A DNA stretch of 64,000 nucleotides from Dyella silvae (GCF_026421305.1 NZ_JAPJBQ010000001.1:806001-870000), one strand, 5' to 3'; numbered from the stretch's first letter, positions 35,503 to 45,176 are shown. Numbers and translations: made by a program. Notes: generated by a model not told the origin, from the letters alone.

Positions 35503-36936
35503 ATGACTACGCTCGTTTTCGTGCACGGCTGGAGCGTCACCAACACCTCGACCTATGGCGCCCTGCCCCTGCGGTTGCAGCAACAGGCGGCCGCCCAGGG
35601 AGTGGCGCTGAAGGTCGCCGATATCTGGCTTTCCGAATACGTGAGCTTCGACGACACCGTCACCATGGCCGACGTGGTGCGCGCGTTCGACCACGCATTG
35701 CGCGACCTGCATCTGCTGGATAGCCGCTTCGCCTGCATCACGCATTCCACCGGCGGGCCGGTCGTTCGCGAATGGCTGCGCGCACAACGTGAACGCCCCG
35801 GCGCTTTCAGCACCATCCGCCTCACGCATCTGATGATGCTGGCACCCGCCAACTTCGGGTCAGCGCTGGCGCAACTTGGCAAGGGTGTGTTGGGACGGCT
35901 GCATGCATGGGTCGACGGCGTGGAACCGGGCCAGCGCATCCTTGACTGGCTGGAACTGGGCAGCGCCGAATCGCTGTCGCTCAACCTCGATCACATCCAC
36001 GGCGGCGACCTCGCACAGAGCGGCCAATATCTGTTCGTGCTGACCGGCGACCGCCCGGACCGCTCGCTGTATGACCATATCAACAGCTACACGGGCGAGG
36101 ATGGATCTGACGGCGTCGTACGCATCGCCGCGGCCAACCTCAATGCGCGGCATGCCGTGCTTGCACGGCCTGATGGCCAGTCAGCCGACATGCTGGCGCT
36201 GAACATCACGGCCTCGCCTCGCACCGCCTTCAAGTTGATTCCCGGCGCGGCGCACTCCGGCGTTGAGCAAGGCATCATGGCCGCCGCGCCGCACGCCACT
36301 ATCGATGCCTTGCTGCGTTGCCTACGCGTCGATCATGCCGATGCCTATGCGCAGTTGTGCGACGACTTCGATGCGGAAAATGCCGCGCGCGATAGCGACA
36401 TGGTGGAGTTTGAGCCGGTCGGACCGTTCCCCGCTCGCGTGCATTTGCACGACCCGCGCAGCCTGTTGATCGTCCGCCTCGCCGACGAAAGTGGCGAGGC
36501 GCTGCATGGCAGCCGCCTGTTGCTCAATGCAGGCACGCCACCGAATCCCGACTGGATGCCGCAAGGCTTCATGCTCGACCGGCAGGCCAACAGCCGCCAC
36601 GGCAATGTGGTGTCGTTCTTTCTCAACCATGCGCTGCTGGCAGGCGCGCCGCGCGTGAGTCATCCGGACAACAGCCGCAAGACGCTGCGTGCGACTGTCG
36701 AAGCGCACCGCCCCTACAGCGCGACCGTACAGCCGGCCAACCTGCGTGGACTGGTGCATCACGCCGTGGCCACTACCGAGCCAGGCCATGACTTGTTTCA
36801 CGCGCTCGCCGCCCATCAGACCACCGTGCTGGACATCGTATTGCCCCGCAAGGTGCATGAAGGCGTGTTCCGCCTCACCCAGAAGCTCGCGCCCGAAGAC
36901 TTCAGCCGCCCGGTAGCGGGCGACCCCATTCCCTGA
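35503..36936 (+). CDS. lipase-like alpha/beta hydrolase with unassigned C-terminal domain
   Basis: The 477-residue protein has an N-terminal alpha/beta-hydrolase core: oxyanion segment TLVFVHGWS at residues 3-11, nucleophile elbow ITHSTGGP with S82, and a putative His in PGAAHSGVEQ near 250. The last 170 residues or so (after DDFDAENAARDSDM) look like beta-rich repeats that I cannot place. There is no signal peptide or membrane helix. Phospholipase or lipid-ester hydrolysis is the family expectation. The elbow is T-H-S-T-G rather than the standard G-x-S-x-G. AAGGAACCGG precedes the ATG. Some such proteins are secreted effectors, but no secretion genes are near. Confidence 0.65.
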   Translation: MTTLVFVHGWSVTNTSTYGALPLRLQQQAAAQGVALKVADIWLSEYVSFDDTVTMADVVRAFDHALRDLHLLDSRFACITHSTGGPVVREWLRAQRERPGAFSTIRLTHLMMLAPANFGSALAQLGKGVLGRLHAWVDGVEPGQRILDWLELGSAESLSLNLDHIHGGDLAQSGQYLFVLTGDRPDRSLYDHINSYTGEDGSDGVVRIAAANLNARHAVLARPDGQSADMLALNITASPRTAFKLIPGAAHSGVEQGIMAAAPHATIDALLRCLRVDHADAYAQLCDDFDAENAARDSDMVEFEPVGPFPARVHLHDPRSLLIVRLADESGEALHGSRLLLNAGTPPNPDWMPQGFMLDRQANSRHGNVVSFFLNHALLAGAPRVSHPDNSRKTLRATVEAHRPYSATVQPANLRGLVHHAVATTEPGHDLFHALAAHQTTVLDIVLPRKVHEGVFRLTQKLAPEDFSRPVAGDPIP

Positions 36937-37067
36937 GTCCGGTACCGGGTACTTGCCAGCCCGGATGACACCACCTTCCCGTCGTGCCATAGTCGCAAGA
37001 AGTTGCGCTACTGATGGACAGGCGGCGCCGACCGTCCGACAACGGCTCGTACCAGGGGAAGGAAACC

Positions 37068-37568
37068 GTGAAGAAGCTGATACTGCTGGCCCTGTTGGCC
37101 GGCCTGGCATGGTGGTATTTCGATGCCAGCCGCCGCATGACCGATGCGCAGATTCGCGAAAGCTACGCGCAACAGACCGAAGCGATCCGGCAGTTCGACG
37201 CCGAGAGCCTGTGCAAGCGTCTGTCGGATGATTTCCATGGCAGTCAGTTGACCCAGATGGGTGGCCAGTCCGTCGAACAGACCTTCGACAAGAAGGCGCT
37301 GTGCGATCAGCAGAACAAATCCATTGCCCTGATGAAGCGCATCAGCGACGCGTCCGGGGGCCTCGTCGCACTCGATATCGAGCTCGAGATCAAAAATATT
37401 GAACTGTCGGCTAACCGCAAGCAGGCCACGGTACAGACCATTTCCACCGCGCGGCTGGGTGACAGGACGCTGAGCCGTGACCGCACCACGGAGCAACTGA
37501 TCCGCCGCGACGGGCGCATCCTGAGCACGGGTGGCGAATCCAAAGTCTGGGCCTACACACCGCAGTAG
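37068..37568 (+). CDS. small membrane-anchored protein of unknown function
   Basis: The 166-residue protein has one N-terminal hydrophobic stretch (about 3-16, KKLILLALLAGLAWWYF) acting as a signal anchor, and a soluble domain with mixed helix and strand (Glu/Gln/Asp-rich, two Cys). The general look (RESYAQQTEAIRQFDAESLC, later TISTARLGDRTL) is compatible with an NTF2-like or similar small alpha+beta fold, but I do not recognise a family. The GTG at 37068 is chosen for the preceding GGAAGGA; in-frame codons back to 37014 are not protein-like. It sits between the lipase-like gene and a second ECF sigma gene. Confidence 0.7.
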   Translation: MKKLILLALLAGLAWWYFDASRRMTDAQIRESYAQQTEAIRQFDAESLCKRLSDDFHGSQLTQMGGQSVEQTFDKKALCDQQNKSIALMKRISDASGGLVALDIELEIKNIELSANRKQATVQTISTARLGDRTLSRDRTTEQLIRRDGRILSTGGESKVWAYTPQ

Positions 37569-37738
37569 CCCAGTCCGTGTGGCCCGGTTAACCCCACCGG
37601 CGCCGGCCGTGCGTTTCACAACCATGAGCCATCGAATGGATCCACTTGCCCATGCGCTGGTCCCAACCGTGCGCCCCATCACTGCCGGTCGCCCCTGACG
37701 CTTACCGGCGCGGCCGGTTTGGCTTAACCTCGCCGCCC

Positions 37739-38293
37739 ATGGATGCTCCTGTGGACGACGATGCAACACTGATGCTGGCCTATGCAAAGGGCCAGATGTC
37801 GGCGTTTGACACGTTGTATGCGCGCCACAAGGGCACGCTGTACCGGTTTCTACTGCGCGCGGCCCGCGATCCGCAGCTGGCAGACGAGTTGTTCCAGGAG
37901 ACCTGGAGCCGTGTCATCGCCGCGCGCGCACGCTATACCCCACAGGCCAAGTTCACGACCTGGCTGCTGCAGATCGCACACAATCTTCTGATCGACAGCC
38001 ATCGGCGCAAACGCCCCGTGGCGACCGGAGAGGATGCGGAGCAGGTCTTTGAGACTCTGGCCTCGCCCGACCACGAACAGCCGGACCATGTACTGTCCGA
38101 CTTTGAACGTCGCCGCAAGCTTCAGTTGGCTATTGAGCAATTGCCCGAGGAACAGCGCACCGCTGTGCTGCTGCGCCTCGAAAATGATCTGAGCGTGGAG
38201 GAGATTGCCGACATCACCGGCGTGGGACGCGAAACGGCGAAGTCGCGCCTGCGCTATGCCATGAACCGATTGCGCGAACAGTTGGCCGAATGA
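37739..38293 (+). CDS. ECF RNA polymerase sigma factor (second)
   Basis: The 184-residue protein has region 2 (about 12-85; AFDTLYARHKGTLYRFLLR, DELFQETWSRVIAARARY and TTWLLQIAHNLLID) and region 4 (about 125-180; LPEEQRTAVLLRLENDLSVEEIADITGV). Unlike the first ECF gene, it keeps the classical DELFQETW motif. The ATG at 37739 is placed by the start of homology. The stop codon overlaps the next start (ATGA), so an adjacent partner is translated with it. A consensus GGAAC-type promoter is not visible upstream. Confidence 0.92.
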   Translation: MDAPVDDDATLMLAYAKGQMSAFDTLYARHKGTLYRFLLRAARDPQLADELFQETWSRVIAARARYTPQAKFTTWLLQIAHNLLIDSHRRKRPVATGEDAEQVFETLASPDHEQPDHVLSDFERRRKLQLAIEQLPEEQRTAVLLRLENDLSVEEIADITGVGRETAKSRLRYAMNRLREQLAE

Positions 38294-39135
38294 ATACGCA
38301 CGATCACCACGACGACGAACCGCTGCCCGGCGAAGACGAGCTCAAGGCGCTGTACCGCAGCCTGCCGCGCAAGGAGCCGAAGCCGGCACTCGACGAGGCC
38401 GTGCGGCAAGCGGCGGCTGGTGCCGTGCGCCCATCTCGCACGAAGCGCATGCCGAGGTGGCCCGTCGCTGCCGCAAGCGCCGCCGTGCTGGTTCTCGTGG
38501 CGGGGGTGAGCTGGCGCTGGTACGAGCAGCCTTCCAGCGTGCCGCAGATACCTGCCCAAGCCGAAATGAAGGAAGGTGCGCCAGCGCCACAGCCGGCCGC
38601 TACCTCCCCTGTGGCTGCCGCCGAACAAGCGGCACCACCGGCGGCAGCCGCAGCGCCGTCTGCTGCGCAAAATGCGCCCCAGATGCAGGCATCTGCGCGC
38701 CCGGTAGCAAAAGCACGTGTCATGACACCCGCACTGGCAACCCGCGAGGCCACACCACCTGTCGCGGCACCGGCCCCGATGACCATCACCTCGCAGATCG
38801 CCGAACCGGCACCCGCGCCACGCGCTGCCATGCCGGCCCCGGCCCCTCCGTCAGCGCCCGCGCCGGAAGTCGCCTCCGAATCGCGCGCTGACTACAGCAG
38901 CCACGCGGTGATGGCCATGAAGGCGGCTGCCGCCTCCATGCGCGCCGCGCCTGTCATCGATCCCACAGCGCCTAATCCGACGGACACGCCTGTGCAGGAG
39001 CTCGACAAGATCCGCCAACTGTTCGCGCAACAACGTCGCGACGAAGCCCTGAAACGGCTCGCTGCTTTCCAGCAGATGCATCCCGACCAGCCCTTGCCCG
39101 ACGATTTGCGAGCCCAGTTGCCCGATCATGAGTGA
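38290..39135 (+). CDS. putative membrane partner (anti-sigma-like) with Pro/Ala-rich region
   Basis: The 281-residue protein begins with an acidic-His stretch, then ELKALYRSLPRKEPKPALDE, a pattern common at the N-terminus of proteins following ECF sigma genes. It has one membrane helix (about 57-76). A long Ala/Pro-rich segment (about 95-205) follows, then a helical C-terminus (QELDKIRQLFAQQRRDEALKRL) like a short tetratricopeptide-type pair. No H-x3-C-x2-C zinc motif is present. ATGA overlap with the sigma gene supports anti-sigma function, which is an inference. The gene overlaps yigZ by 8 bases. Confidence 0.7.
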   Translation: MNTHDHHDDEPLPGEDELKALYRSLPRKEPKPALDEAVRQAAAGAVRPSRTKRMPRWPVAAASAAVLVLVAGVSWRWYEQPSSVPQIPAQAEMKEGAPAPQPAATSPVAAAEQAAPPAAAAAPSAAQNAPQMQASARPVAKARVMTPALATREATPPVAAPAPMTITSQIAEPAPAPRAAMPAPAPPSAPAPEVASESRADYSSHAVMAMKAAAASMRAAPVIDPTAPNPTDTPVQELDKIRQLFAQQRRDEALKRLAAFQQMHPDQPLPDDLRAQLPDHE

Positions 39136-39724
39136 CACGCTGTACACCCTCGCCACGGCCTGCCAGCACAGCGAGGACATCAAGAAGAGCCGTTTTCTCG
39201 CGCAGGCCGCACCGGTGCAGACACCCGAGGAGGCACTGGCGTTCGTGCGCCAGGTGAGCGACCCGGCAGCCACGCACAATTGCTGGGCCTATCGCATTGG
39301 CCAGGACTATCGCTTCAACGATGACGGCGAACCCGGTGGCACTGCCGGCCGCCCCATCCTTCAGGCCATCGAAGGCCAGGGCATCGACCACGCCGTGGTG
39401 GTGGTGACCCGCTGGTATGGCGGCATCAAGCTCGGCGCGGGTGGCCTGGTGCGCGCTTACGGCGGCACGGCGGCCGAATGCCTGCGCCGGGCCGAGCGTC
39501 TGCCCATCGTGGCGATGGCACGACTTGGCATGCGCTGCGACTTCGCCGAGCTCACCCTGCTCAAGGCACGCCTGCGTGAACTCGACGCCAGCGTGCTGCA
39601 AGAAACCTTCGGCGCCGAGGGCGTGACACTGGAAGTGCAGTTGCCCGAAAGCCAGGTCGCAGAGGCGCAGGTACGCCTTACCGATATCACGCGCGGCCGG
39701 CACAGCGCTCGCAGGCTGGATTGA
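39128..39724 (+). CDS. YigZ/IMPACT family protein
   Basis: The 198-residue protein has the N-terminal UPF0029/IMPACT domain (about 18-125; KKSRFLAQAAPV, HNCWAYRIGQ, DDGEPGGTAGRPILQAIEG, RWYGGIKLGAGGLVRAYGG) and a C-terminal DUF1949-like ferredoxin fold (about 135-195). Eukaryotic IMPACT binds GCN1. In bacteria the role is not settled, though structural work on YigZ suggests nucleic-acid binding. It starts within the end of the preceding gene and ends in the region where an ABC exporter gene begins. Confidence 0.9.
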   Translation: MSDTLYTLATACQHSEDIKKSRFLAQAAPVQTPEEALAFVRQVSDPAATHNCWAYRIGQDYRFNDDGEPGGTAGRPILQAIEGQGIDHAVVVVTRWYGGIKLGAGGLVRAYGGTAAECLRRAERLPIVAMARLGMRCDFAELTLLKARLRELDASVLQETFGAEGVTLEVQLPESQVAEAQVRLTDITRGRHSARRLD

Positions 39725-39792
39725 ATCAGCCGGAAACTCCCCCAAACTTGAGGGTCATGCGCCCATCCGGCGCCCGCCCATCACAGGACGCC

Positions 39793-41562
39793 ATGAGCCA
39801 ACCCGCCGACACCCCTCGCCCCTCCAAACGTGTCGGCGCCCTGCTGAAGCTATGGCCCTTCCTCAAGCCGCATCGCCGCCTTGCCGTTGGCTGGCTGGTG
39901 TTTCTGGCCATTTCCTCGTCGGCCACCCTGGCACTGCCCATGGCCGTGCGGCACATGATCGACCAGGGCTTCGTCCACTCCAATGCCAGTGCGATCAATG
40001 CCACGTTTCTTGGCCTGTTCGGTGTGGCGCTGGTGCTCGCGTTTGCCACGGCCGCGCGCTATTACTGCATCACGCTGCTCGGCGAACGTGCCCTCGCCTC
40101 ACTGCGCGCCAAGCTGTACGCGCATGTGATCAGGCTTGACGTCAGTTTCTTTGAGCGCAGCCGCGTCGGCGAATTGATCTCGCGTCTGGGCACCGATACC
40201 GAAGTCATCCAGGCGCTCATCGGCTCCGGCATTTCGGTGGCCTTGCGCAGCGCCGTCATGCTGCTCGGCGCCTCCGGCATGATGATCTGGACCAGCCCGC
40301 GCCTGGCCGGCCTGACAGCGCTGGTGATTCCCGCGGTGATGCTACCTATTCTGCTATTCGGCCGCCGCGTGCAAAAGCTGTCACGCGCCAGTCAGGACCG
40401 CCTCGCCGACACGGCCGCCATCGCCAATGAAACGCTCAATGCCGCCCCGGCGGTCAAAGCGTATGCACGCGAAGATATCGAAAGCACACGCTATGGCAGT
40501 GCCATCACGCGTGCGCTGGCGACGGCACGCAAGCGCATCGGCATGCGTTCGATGCTTACCGCGACCGTCATCGTGTTGTTCTTTGGCGCGATCACGCTGG
40601 TGCTGTGGGCCGGTGCACGCGACGTGATCAACGGCACGCTGGGCGCAGGCGTGCTGGGCCAGTTTGTGCTGTATGCCATCTTCGCCGCAGGTTCGCTGGC
40701 GGGCCTGTCCGAGGTATGGGGCGATGTGCTGCGCGCAGCAGGCGCGATGGAGCGCATCGGCGAGCTGTTCGAAGAACGCGCTGATATCACCAGCCCGGCG
40801 CAACCCTCGCGGCTCCCCAAACCGATGCATGGCGCGTTGCGTTTCGAAAATGTCGCGTTCCACTACCCCACCCGCCCCGAGGCACCGGCACTCCACGATT
40901 TCGATCTGGACATCAAGCCGGGCGAAACGGTGGCACTGGTAGGACCGTCGGGCGCAGGCAAGAGCACCGTGTTTGCGCTGCTGCTGCGTTTCTACGATCC
41001 CCAGAGCGGCCGCATCACGATTGATGGTGTCGATCTGCGCGCGCTCGCCTTGCCCGAACTGCGCGGCGCTATTGCGCTGGTGCCCCAGGAGACGGTGATT
41101 TTCAGCGGCAGCGCAGCCGACAATATTCGCTTCGGCCGACAGGACGCCGGCGACGACGAAGTACACGATGCCGCCCGTGCCGCCGAGGCACATGAGTTCA
41201 TCAGCGCCCTGAGTAAGGGTTATGACGAGGAACTGGGCGAACGCGGAGTGCGTCTCTCTGGCGGTCAGCGCCAGCGCATTGCCATTGCCCGGGCCATCCT
41301 GCGTGACGCGCCGCTATTGCTGCTGGATGAAGCGACCTCGGCATTGGATGCTCAATCCGAGGCCGCCATTCAGCAGGCGCTGGAACGCCTTGAGAAGGGC
41401 CGTACGACGCTGGTGATCGCCCACCGCCTTGCTACCGTGCAGCGCGCCGATCGCATCGTGGTGATGGATGGCGGCCGCATCGTGGCGCAAGGCACGCACC
41501 AGAGCCTGCTGGCTGAAGGTGGTCTCTATGCCGAGCTAGCCAGGTTGCAGTTCACTGCCTGA
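39793..41562 (+). CDS. MsbA-like ABC exporter (fused permease-ATPase)
   Basis: The 589-residue half-transporter has an N-terminal six-helix ABC membrane domain (about 15-310) and a C-terminal ATPase. The ATPase carries Walker A GPSGAGKST, Q-loop LVPQETVIFSGS, signature LSGGQRQR, Walker B LLLLDEATSALD and H-loop IAHRL. It works as a dimer in the inner membrane. The family includes lipid A flippases and drug exporters; the substrate is not assignable. The ATG at 39793 has AGGA 7 bases before it. An upstream in-frame TTG overlapping the yigZ stop (39721) is a less likely alternative adding 24 residues. Confidence 0.9.
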   Translation: MSQPADTPRPSKRVGALLKLWPFLKPHRRLAVGWLVFLAISSSATLALPMAVRHMIDQGFVHSNASAINATFLGLFGVALVLAFATAARYYCITLLGERALASLRAKLYAHVIRLDVSFFERSRVGELISRLGTDTEVIQALIGSGISVALRSAVMLLGASGMMIWTSPRLAGLTALVIPAVMLPILLFGRRVQKLSRASQDRLADTAAIANETLNAAPAVKAYAREDIESTRYGSAITRALATARKRIGMRSMLTATVIVLFFGAITLVLWAGARDVINGTLGAGVLGQFVLYAIFAAGSLAGLSEVWGDVLRAAGAMERIGELFEERADITSPAQPSRLPKPMHGALRFENVAFHYPTRPEAPALHDFDLDIKPGETVALVGPSGAGKSTVFALLLRFYDPQSGRITIDGVDLRALALPELRGAIALVPQETVIFSGSAADNIRFGRQDAGDDEVHDAARAAEAHEFISALSKGYDEELGERGVRLSGGQRQRIAIARAILRDAPLLLLDEATSALDAQSEAAIQQALERLEKGRTTLVIAHRLATVQRADRIVVMDGGRIVAQGTHQSLLAEGGLYAELARLQFTA

Positions 41563-41589
41563 GCCGCCCGGCGTTCTGATGACCGGCTA

Positions 41590-41612
41590 CCGTGGCGAGC
41601 ATCACGCCACGG
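41590..41612. terminator. 8-bp hairpin between the convergent ABC and cutC genes
   Basis: CCGTGGCG (41590-41597) pairs with CGCCACGG (41605-41612) around a 7-base loop. The cutC stop codon lies in the loop. There is no T-run. Confidence 0.45.
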
Positions 41613-42348
41613 CTAGTTGCTGCACCAGCGCACGCACTTCGTTCTCGTCGGTGCGTGTTTCGCCACCTGCCATGCCCAGCGTATCGGACGGCGCGTAATG
41701 CATGCCCGAGTCATGAACGCGCTTGGCCGAAGCATGGAACTCCTGCGCTCCGGTAAGCATCGCCAGCTCGGCGATATTGCCGGCGTCGATGCCCGCCCCC
41801 GGCATGACCACGATGCGCCCACGCGCCTGCTCCATGAGCACCTGTATGCGTCTGGCGCCTTCTCTCGCGGTCCGTCTGGCGCCTGAGGTGAGCACGCGCT
41901 CGGCCCCCAGCGCGATGACATCCTCCAGCGATCGCGCCTGATCGCGCACCAGGTCGAAGGCGCGATGGAAGGTGATGCCCATGCCTGCGGCCGCACCGAT
42001 CAGCGTTCGGCAACGGGCCGTGTCGACATCGCCGCCCGCATCGAGCGCACCGATCACGACGCCGTCGCATCCCAGTGCCACGCAGGCTTCGATGTCGCGC
42101 CGCATGGTGTCCAGCTCGTCATCGTCGTAGAGGAAGTCGCCCGCGCGAGGCCGGATAAGTACGTACAGCGGCAGCTGCACCCGCTCCCGCACCAGGCTGA
42201 TCTCTCCATGCGAGGGCGTAAGCCCGCCCAGTTCCAGCGCCGTGCACAGTTCGATGCGCCCCGCACCACCGGCCTGCGCAGCGAGCGCGGAGGCCAGCGA
42301 GTTGGCGGCGACTTCCAGCAAGCGTCGTGGCGCTTCAGAGCGTGACAT
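41602..42348 (-). CDS. cutC: CutC-family protein
   Basis: The 248-residue TIM-barrel protein shows CutC blocks: LLEVAANSLASALAAQAGGAGRIELC is split by a conserved ALELGGLTPS, then LIRPRAGDFLYDD, TFHRAFDL, LTSGARRTAREG and MPGAGIDAGNI. CutC was named for copper homeostasis in E. coli, although later work disputes a direct copper role. The ATG at 42348 is chosen because homology starts there; earlier in-frame codons overlap the asparaginase gene. It begins 1 base after the asparaginase stop, so the two are one operon. Confidence 0.93.
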   Translation of the reverse strand: MSRSEAPRRLLEVAANSLASALAAQAGGAGRIELCTALELGGLTPSHGEISLVRERVQLPLYVLIRPRAGDFLYDDDELDTMRRDIEACVALGCDGVVIGALDAGGDVDTARCRTLIGAAAGMGITFHRAFDLVRDQARSLEDVIALGAERVLTSGARRTAREGARRIQVLMEQARGRIVVMPGAGIDAGNIAELAMLTGAQEFHASAKRVHDSGMHYAPSDTLGMAGGETRTDENEVRALVQQLAVA

Positions 42349-42349
42349 C

Positions 42350-43384
42350 TCAATACACGCTCTTCGCCGGCAACAAACCATCCTGTCGCTGGGCATCGCA
42401 TACCGCATAAGAGAAGCCCGGCTGGATCGCGAAGGCGCCGACCTCGCCGTCGCGATTCATCGCGAGAAATCCCACCTGCAAATCTTTCGATGCATGGGGA
42501 CGCTTCTTGACGATACGCATGACAGCTTCGCGGCAGGCCTCCTGCGGTGAACGCCCTTGCCGCATGAGCTCCACGACCAGAAAGCTACCAGCGTTGCGGA
42601 TGACTTCCTCGCCCACACCGGTAGATGTGGCGGCGCCCACCTCGCCATCGACGTACAGGCCCGCGCCGATGATCGGGCTGTCGCCCACGCGGCCGCGTAA
42701 TTTCCATGCCATGCCACTGGTGGTGCACGCGCCCGCCAGACGTCCCTGCGCATCGATAGCCAGCATGCCGATGGTGTCGTGATTGTCCTTGCCGCCAGGC
42801 AGACCCGTCTTGCCGTAATCGCGCACTTCGCTATTGGCAGAAGGCTGATAGTGCGCGGTCTTCAACCACTCCTTCCAGGCCAGTTCGGATTCGGGCGTCA
42901 GCAGCTCCTCTTTCTTGAAGCCCTGCTCCAGTGCGAACTGCAACGCGCCATCACCCACCAGCAACACGTGCGGAGTACGTTCCATCACGCGGCGCGCCAC
43001 CTGGATCGGATGCGCAATGTGCTCAAGCGCCGCCACGGCACCACAACTGCCATCGGCATCCATGATGCTGGCATCCAGACTCACATGACCGTCGCGATCG
43101 GGATAACCCGCGCGACCGACACTGTGATTCTTCAGGTCGGCCTCCGGCACCATCACGCCCGTTTCCACGGCGTCCAGCGCATGGCCGCCTTTAGCCAGTA
43201 CCGACCACGCAGCTTGGTTGGCCGCGACACCAAAGTCCCAGGTCGATATGACGCGGGGCCCCTTGCCCTGCCCGGCGGTCTTGCCAGTACCTGTCGGCCC
43301 CGTCAGCGCGTTCGCGCCACTCGCCAATGCCACGGCTGAAGCACCCAGCAACGATGCTTTCAGAAAATCCCTGCGATCTGCCAT
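42350..43384 (-). CDS. Tat-exported N4-(beta-N-acetylglucosaminyl)-L-asparaginase / isoaspartyl peptidase-type Ntn hydrolase
   Basis: The 344-residue enzyme carries a twin-arginine-like leader (DRRDFLKASLLGASAVAL, residues 3-20, then ASGANA). The autocleavage site is GKDNHDTIGM, making T204 the N-terminal nucleophile of the beta subunit; downstream are GRVGDSPIIGAGLY and ATSTGVGE. The HDTIGM motif fits glycosylasparaginase more than plant-type asparaginase. It should act in the periplasm on N-acetylglucosaminyl-Asn or beta-aspartyl dipeptides. It is co-transcribed with cutC, and lies after the terminator of the cold-shock gene. Confidence 0.9.
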   Translation of the reverse strand: MADRRDFLKASLLGASAVALASGANALTGPTGTGKTAGQGKGPRVISTWDFGVAANQAAWSVLAKGGHALDAVETGVMVPEADLKNHSVGRAGYPDRDGHVSLDASIMDADGSCGAVAALEHIAHPIQVARRVMERTPHVLLVGDGALQFALEQGFKKEELLTPESELAWKEWLKTAHYQPSANSEVRDYGKTGLPGGKDNHDTIGMLAIDAQGRLAGACTTSGMAWKLRGRVGDSPIIGAGLYVDGEVGAATSTGVGEEVIRNAGSFLVVELMRQGRSPQEACREAVMRIVKKRPHASKDLQVGFLAMNRDGEVGAFAIQPGFSYAVCDAQRQDGLLPAKSVY

Positions 43385-43418
43385 CAGTGGTTCCTGTATC
43401 CCCGTTCCAGAAACAAAG

Positions 43419-43446
43419 AAACCCCGCGCCTTGCGACGCGGGGTTT
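43419..43446 (-). terminator. rho-independent terminator of the cold-shock gene
   Basis: AAACCCCGCG and CGCGGGGTTT form a perfect 10-base-pair stem with an 8-base loop. On the minus strand it is followed by CTTTGTTTCTGG, a T-rich tail. It separates the csp gene from the asparaginase-cutC operon. Confidence 0.85.
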
Positions 43447-43488
43447 CCTTTTACATCGATGACCGGCGTACGCGCCGGCTCGCCTTCA

Positions 43489-43692
43489 TCAGGCGATTTC
43501 GACGCCCGAAGCCTGGGCACCCTTGGGGCCCGTGGTGACTTCGAACTTCACGCGCTGGCCTTCCTGCAGACTGCGGAAGCCCTTGGCGTTGATCGCCGAA
43601 AAGTGGACGAACACGTCCTCCCCACCGTCCTCGGGCGCGATGAAGCCGAAACCCTTGGCGTCGTTGAACCACTTGACCGTACCGAAACGCAT
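43489..43692 (-). CDS. cold-shock domain protein (CspA family)
   Basis: The 67-residue protein is a single cold-shock domain: start [23 protein letters not shown]1-like KGFGFI, RNP2-like VFVHFSAI and ending [12 protein letters not shown]. It binds single-stranded RNA/DNA and melts structure. The ATG at 43692 follows AGAGG at 9 bases. In-frame codons extend upstream for 51 more residues, but that extension matches no part of the family; it is the likely 5' leader. The leader of up to 160 bases is long, as in cold-shock genes. Confidence 0.95.
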   Translation of the reverse strand: MRFGTVKWFNDAKGFGFIAPEDGGEDVFVHFSAINAKGFRSLQEGQRVKFEVTTGPKGAQASGVEIA

Positions 43693-43782
43693 TGCGTGAA
43701 CCTCTGAATCATGGACTGGATGCACCACGGTATAGCGCTGAACCACCTTGACCCCTTGGTCCGCCGCCCCTGGCACAGCGGA

Positions 43783-43812
43783 AGTATCAACATGTTTTAT
43801 GGCAAAGCGCAA
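43783..43812 (-). promoter_or_regulatory. possible promoter of the cold-shock gene
   Basis: On the minus strand, TTGCGC (4 of 6 to consensus) and GATACT (4 of 6) are separated by 18 bases, about 90 bases before the ATG. By-eye assignment only; low confidence. Confidence 0.3.
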
Positions 43813-43853
43813 TACGAAAGATGCTTTGACACGATCAAAACCCAAACCGCTGC

Positions 43854-44615
<762 letters not shown>

Positions 44616-45176
44616 TTAGAGATGGTTGGCCGTCGCCGACAGGCGTTCGGCAAATCCTTCCAGATGGCGGCCCAACGCTTCGCGCGTACGCTCGTCGGTA
44701 AGCCGCCCATCGATGATCTTGGTGTGTGCCTGAAATACCAACACGTCGCCCTGCGGCTCGGAGCGTGCACCGGCCCGGCGCAGCACCTGACGCAACTGGT
44801 CCTGCGCCCGCACCGTACCGGTAATGCCTGGGCTGGCACCCACGATGCAGATGGTCTTGCCCGTGAGCGGCGCCACCTTGCGCGACTTGCCTGCGCGCGA
44901 CGCCCAGTCGACGGCGTTCTTGAGCACGCCGGTGATACCGCCGTTGTATTCCGGGCATGCGAACAGCAGGCCATCCGCGTTATCGATCGCCTCCTTGAAG
45001 GCGATCACGGCGGCGGGGTCGCCCTGCTCTTCCACGTCCTGGTTGAACAGCGGCAGATCATGCAGATGATGGATGACGATATGCATCCCCGCCGGCGCCA
45101 GCTCCTGCGCAGCATGCAGTAGCACGGTGTTGAAAGAAGCCTGCCGCAGGCTGCCGGAGATACCCAGAATGTTCAT
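44616..45176 (-). CDS. NADPH-dependent FMN reductase
   Basis: The 186-residue flavodoxin-like protein has the family motifs GISGSLRQASFNTVLL, LPLFNQDVEEQGDP, CPEYNGGITGVLKNAVDW and a central TGKTICIVGASPGITGT. Such enzymes (ChrR, YieF, MdaB-like) reduce FMN, quinones or chromate with NAD(P)H and protect against oxidative stress; the physiological substrate is not given by sequence. It lies 50 bases after hpt and 18 bases before the MTIP gene (GTG start), all on one strand, consistent with an operon. Confidence 0.88.
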   Translation of the reverse strand: MNILGISGSLRQASFNTVLLHAAQELAPAGMHIVIHHLHDLPLFNQDVEEQGDPAAVIAFKEAIDNADGLLFACPEYNGGITGVLKNAVDWASRAGKSRKVAPLTGKTICIVGASPGITGTVRAQDQLRQVLRRAGARSEPQGDVLVFQAHTKIIDGRLTDERTREALGRHLEGFAERLSATANHL

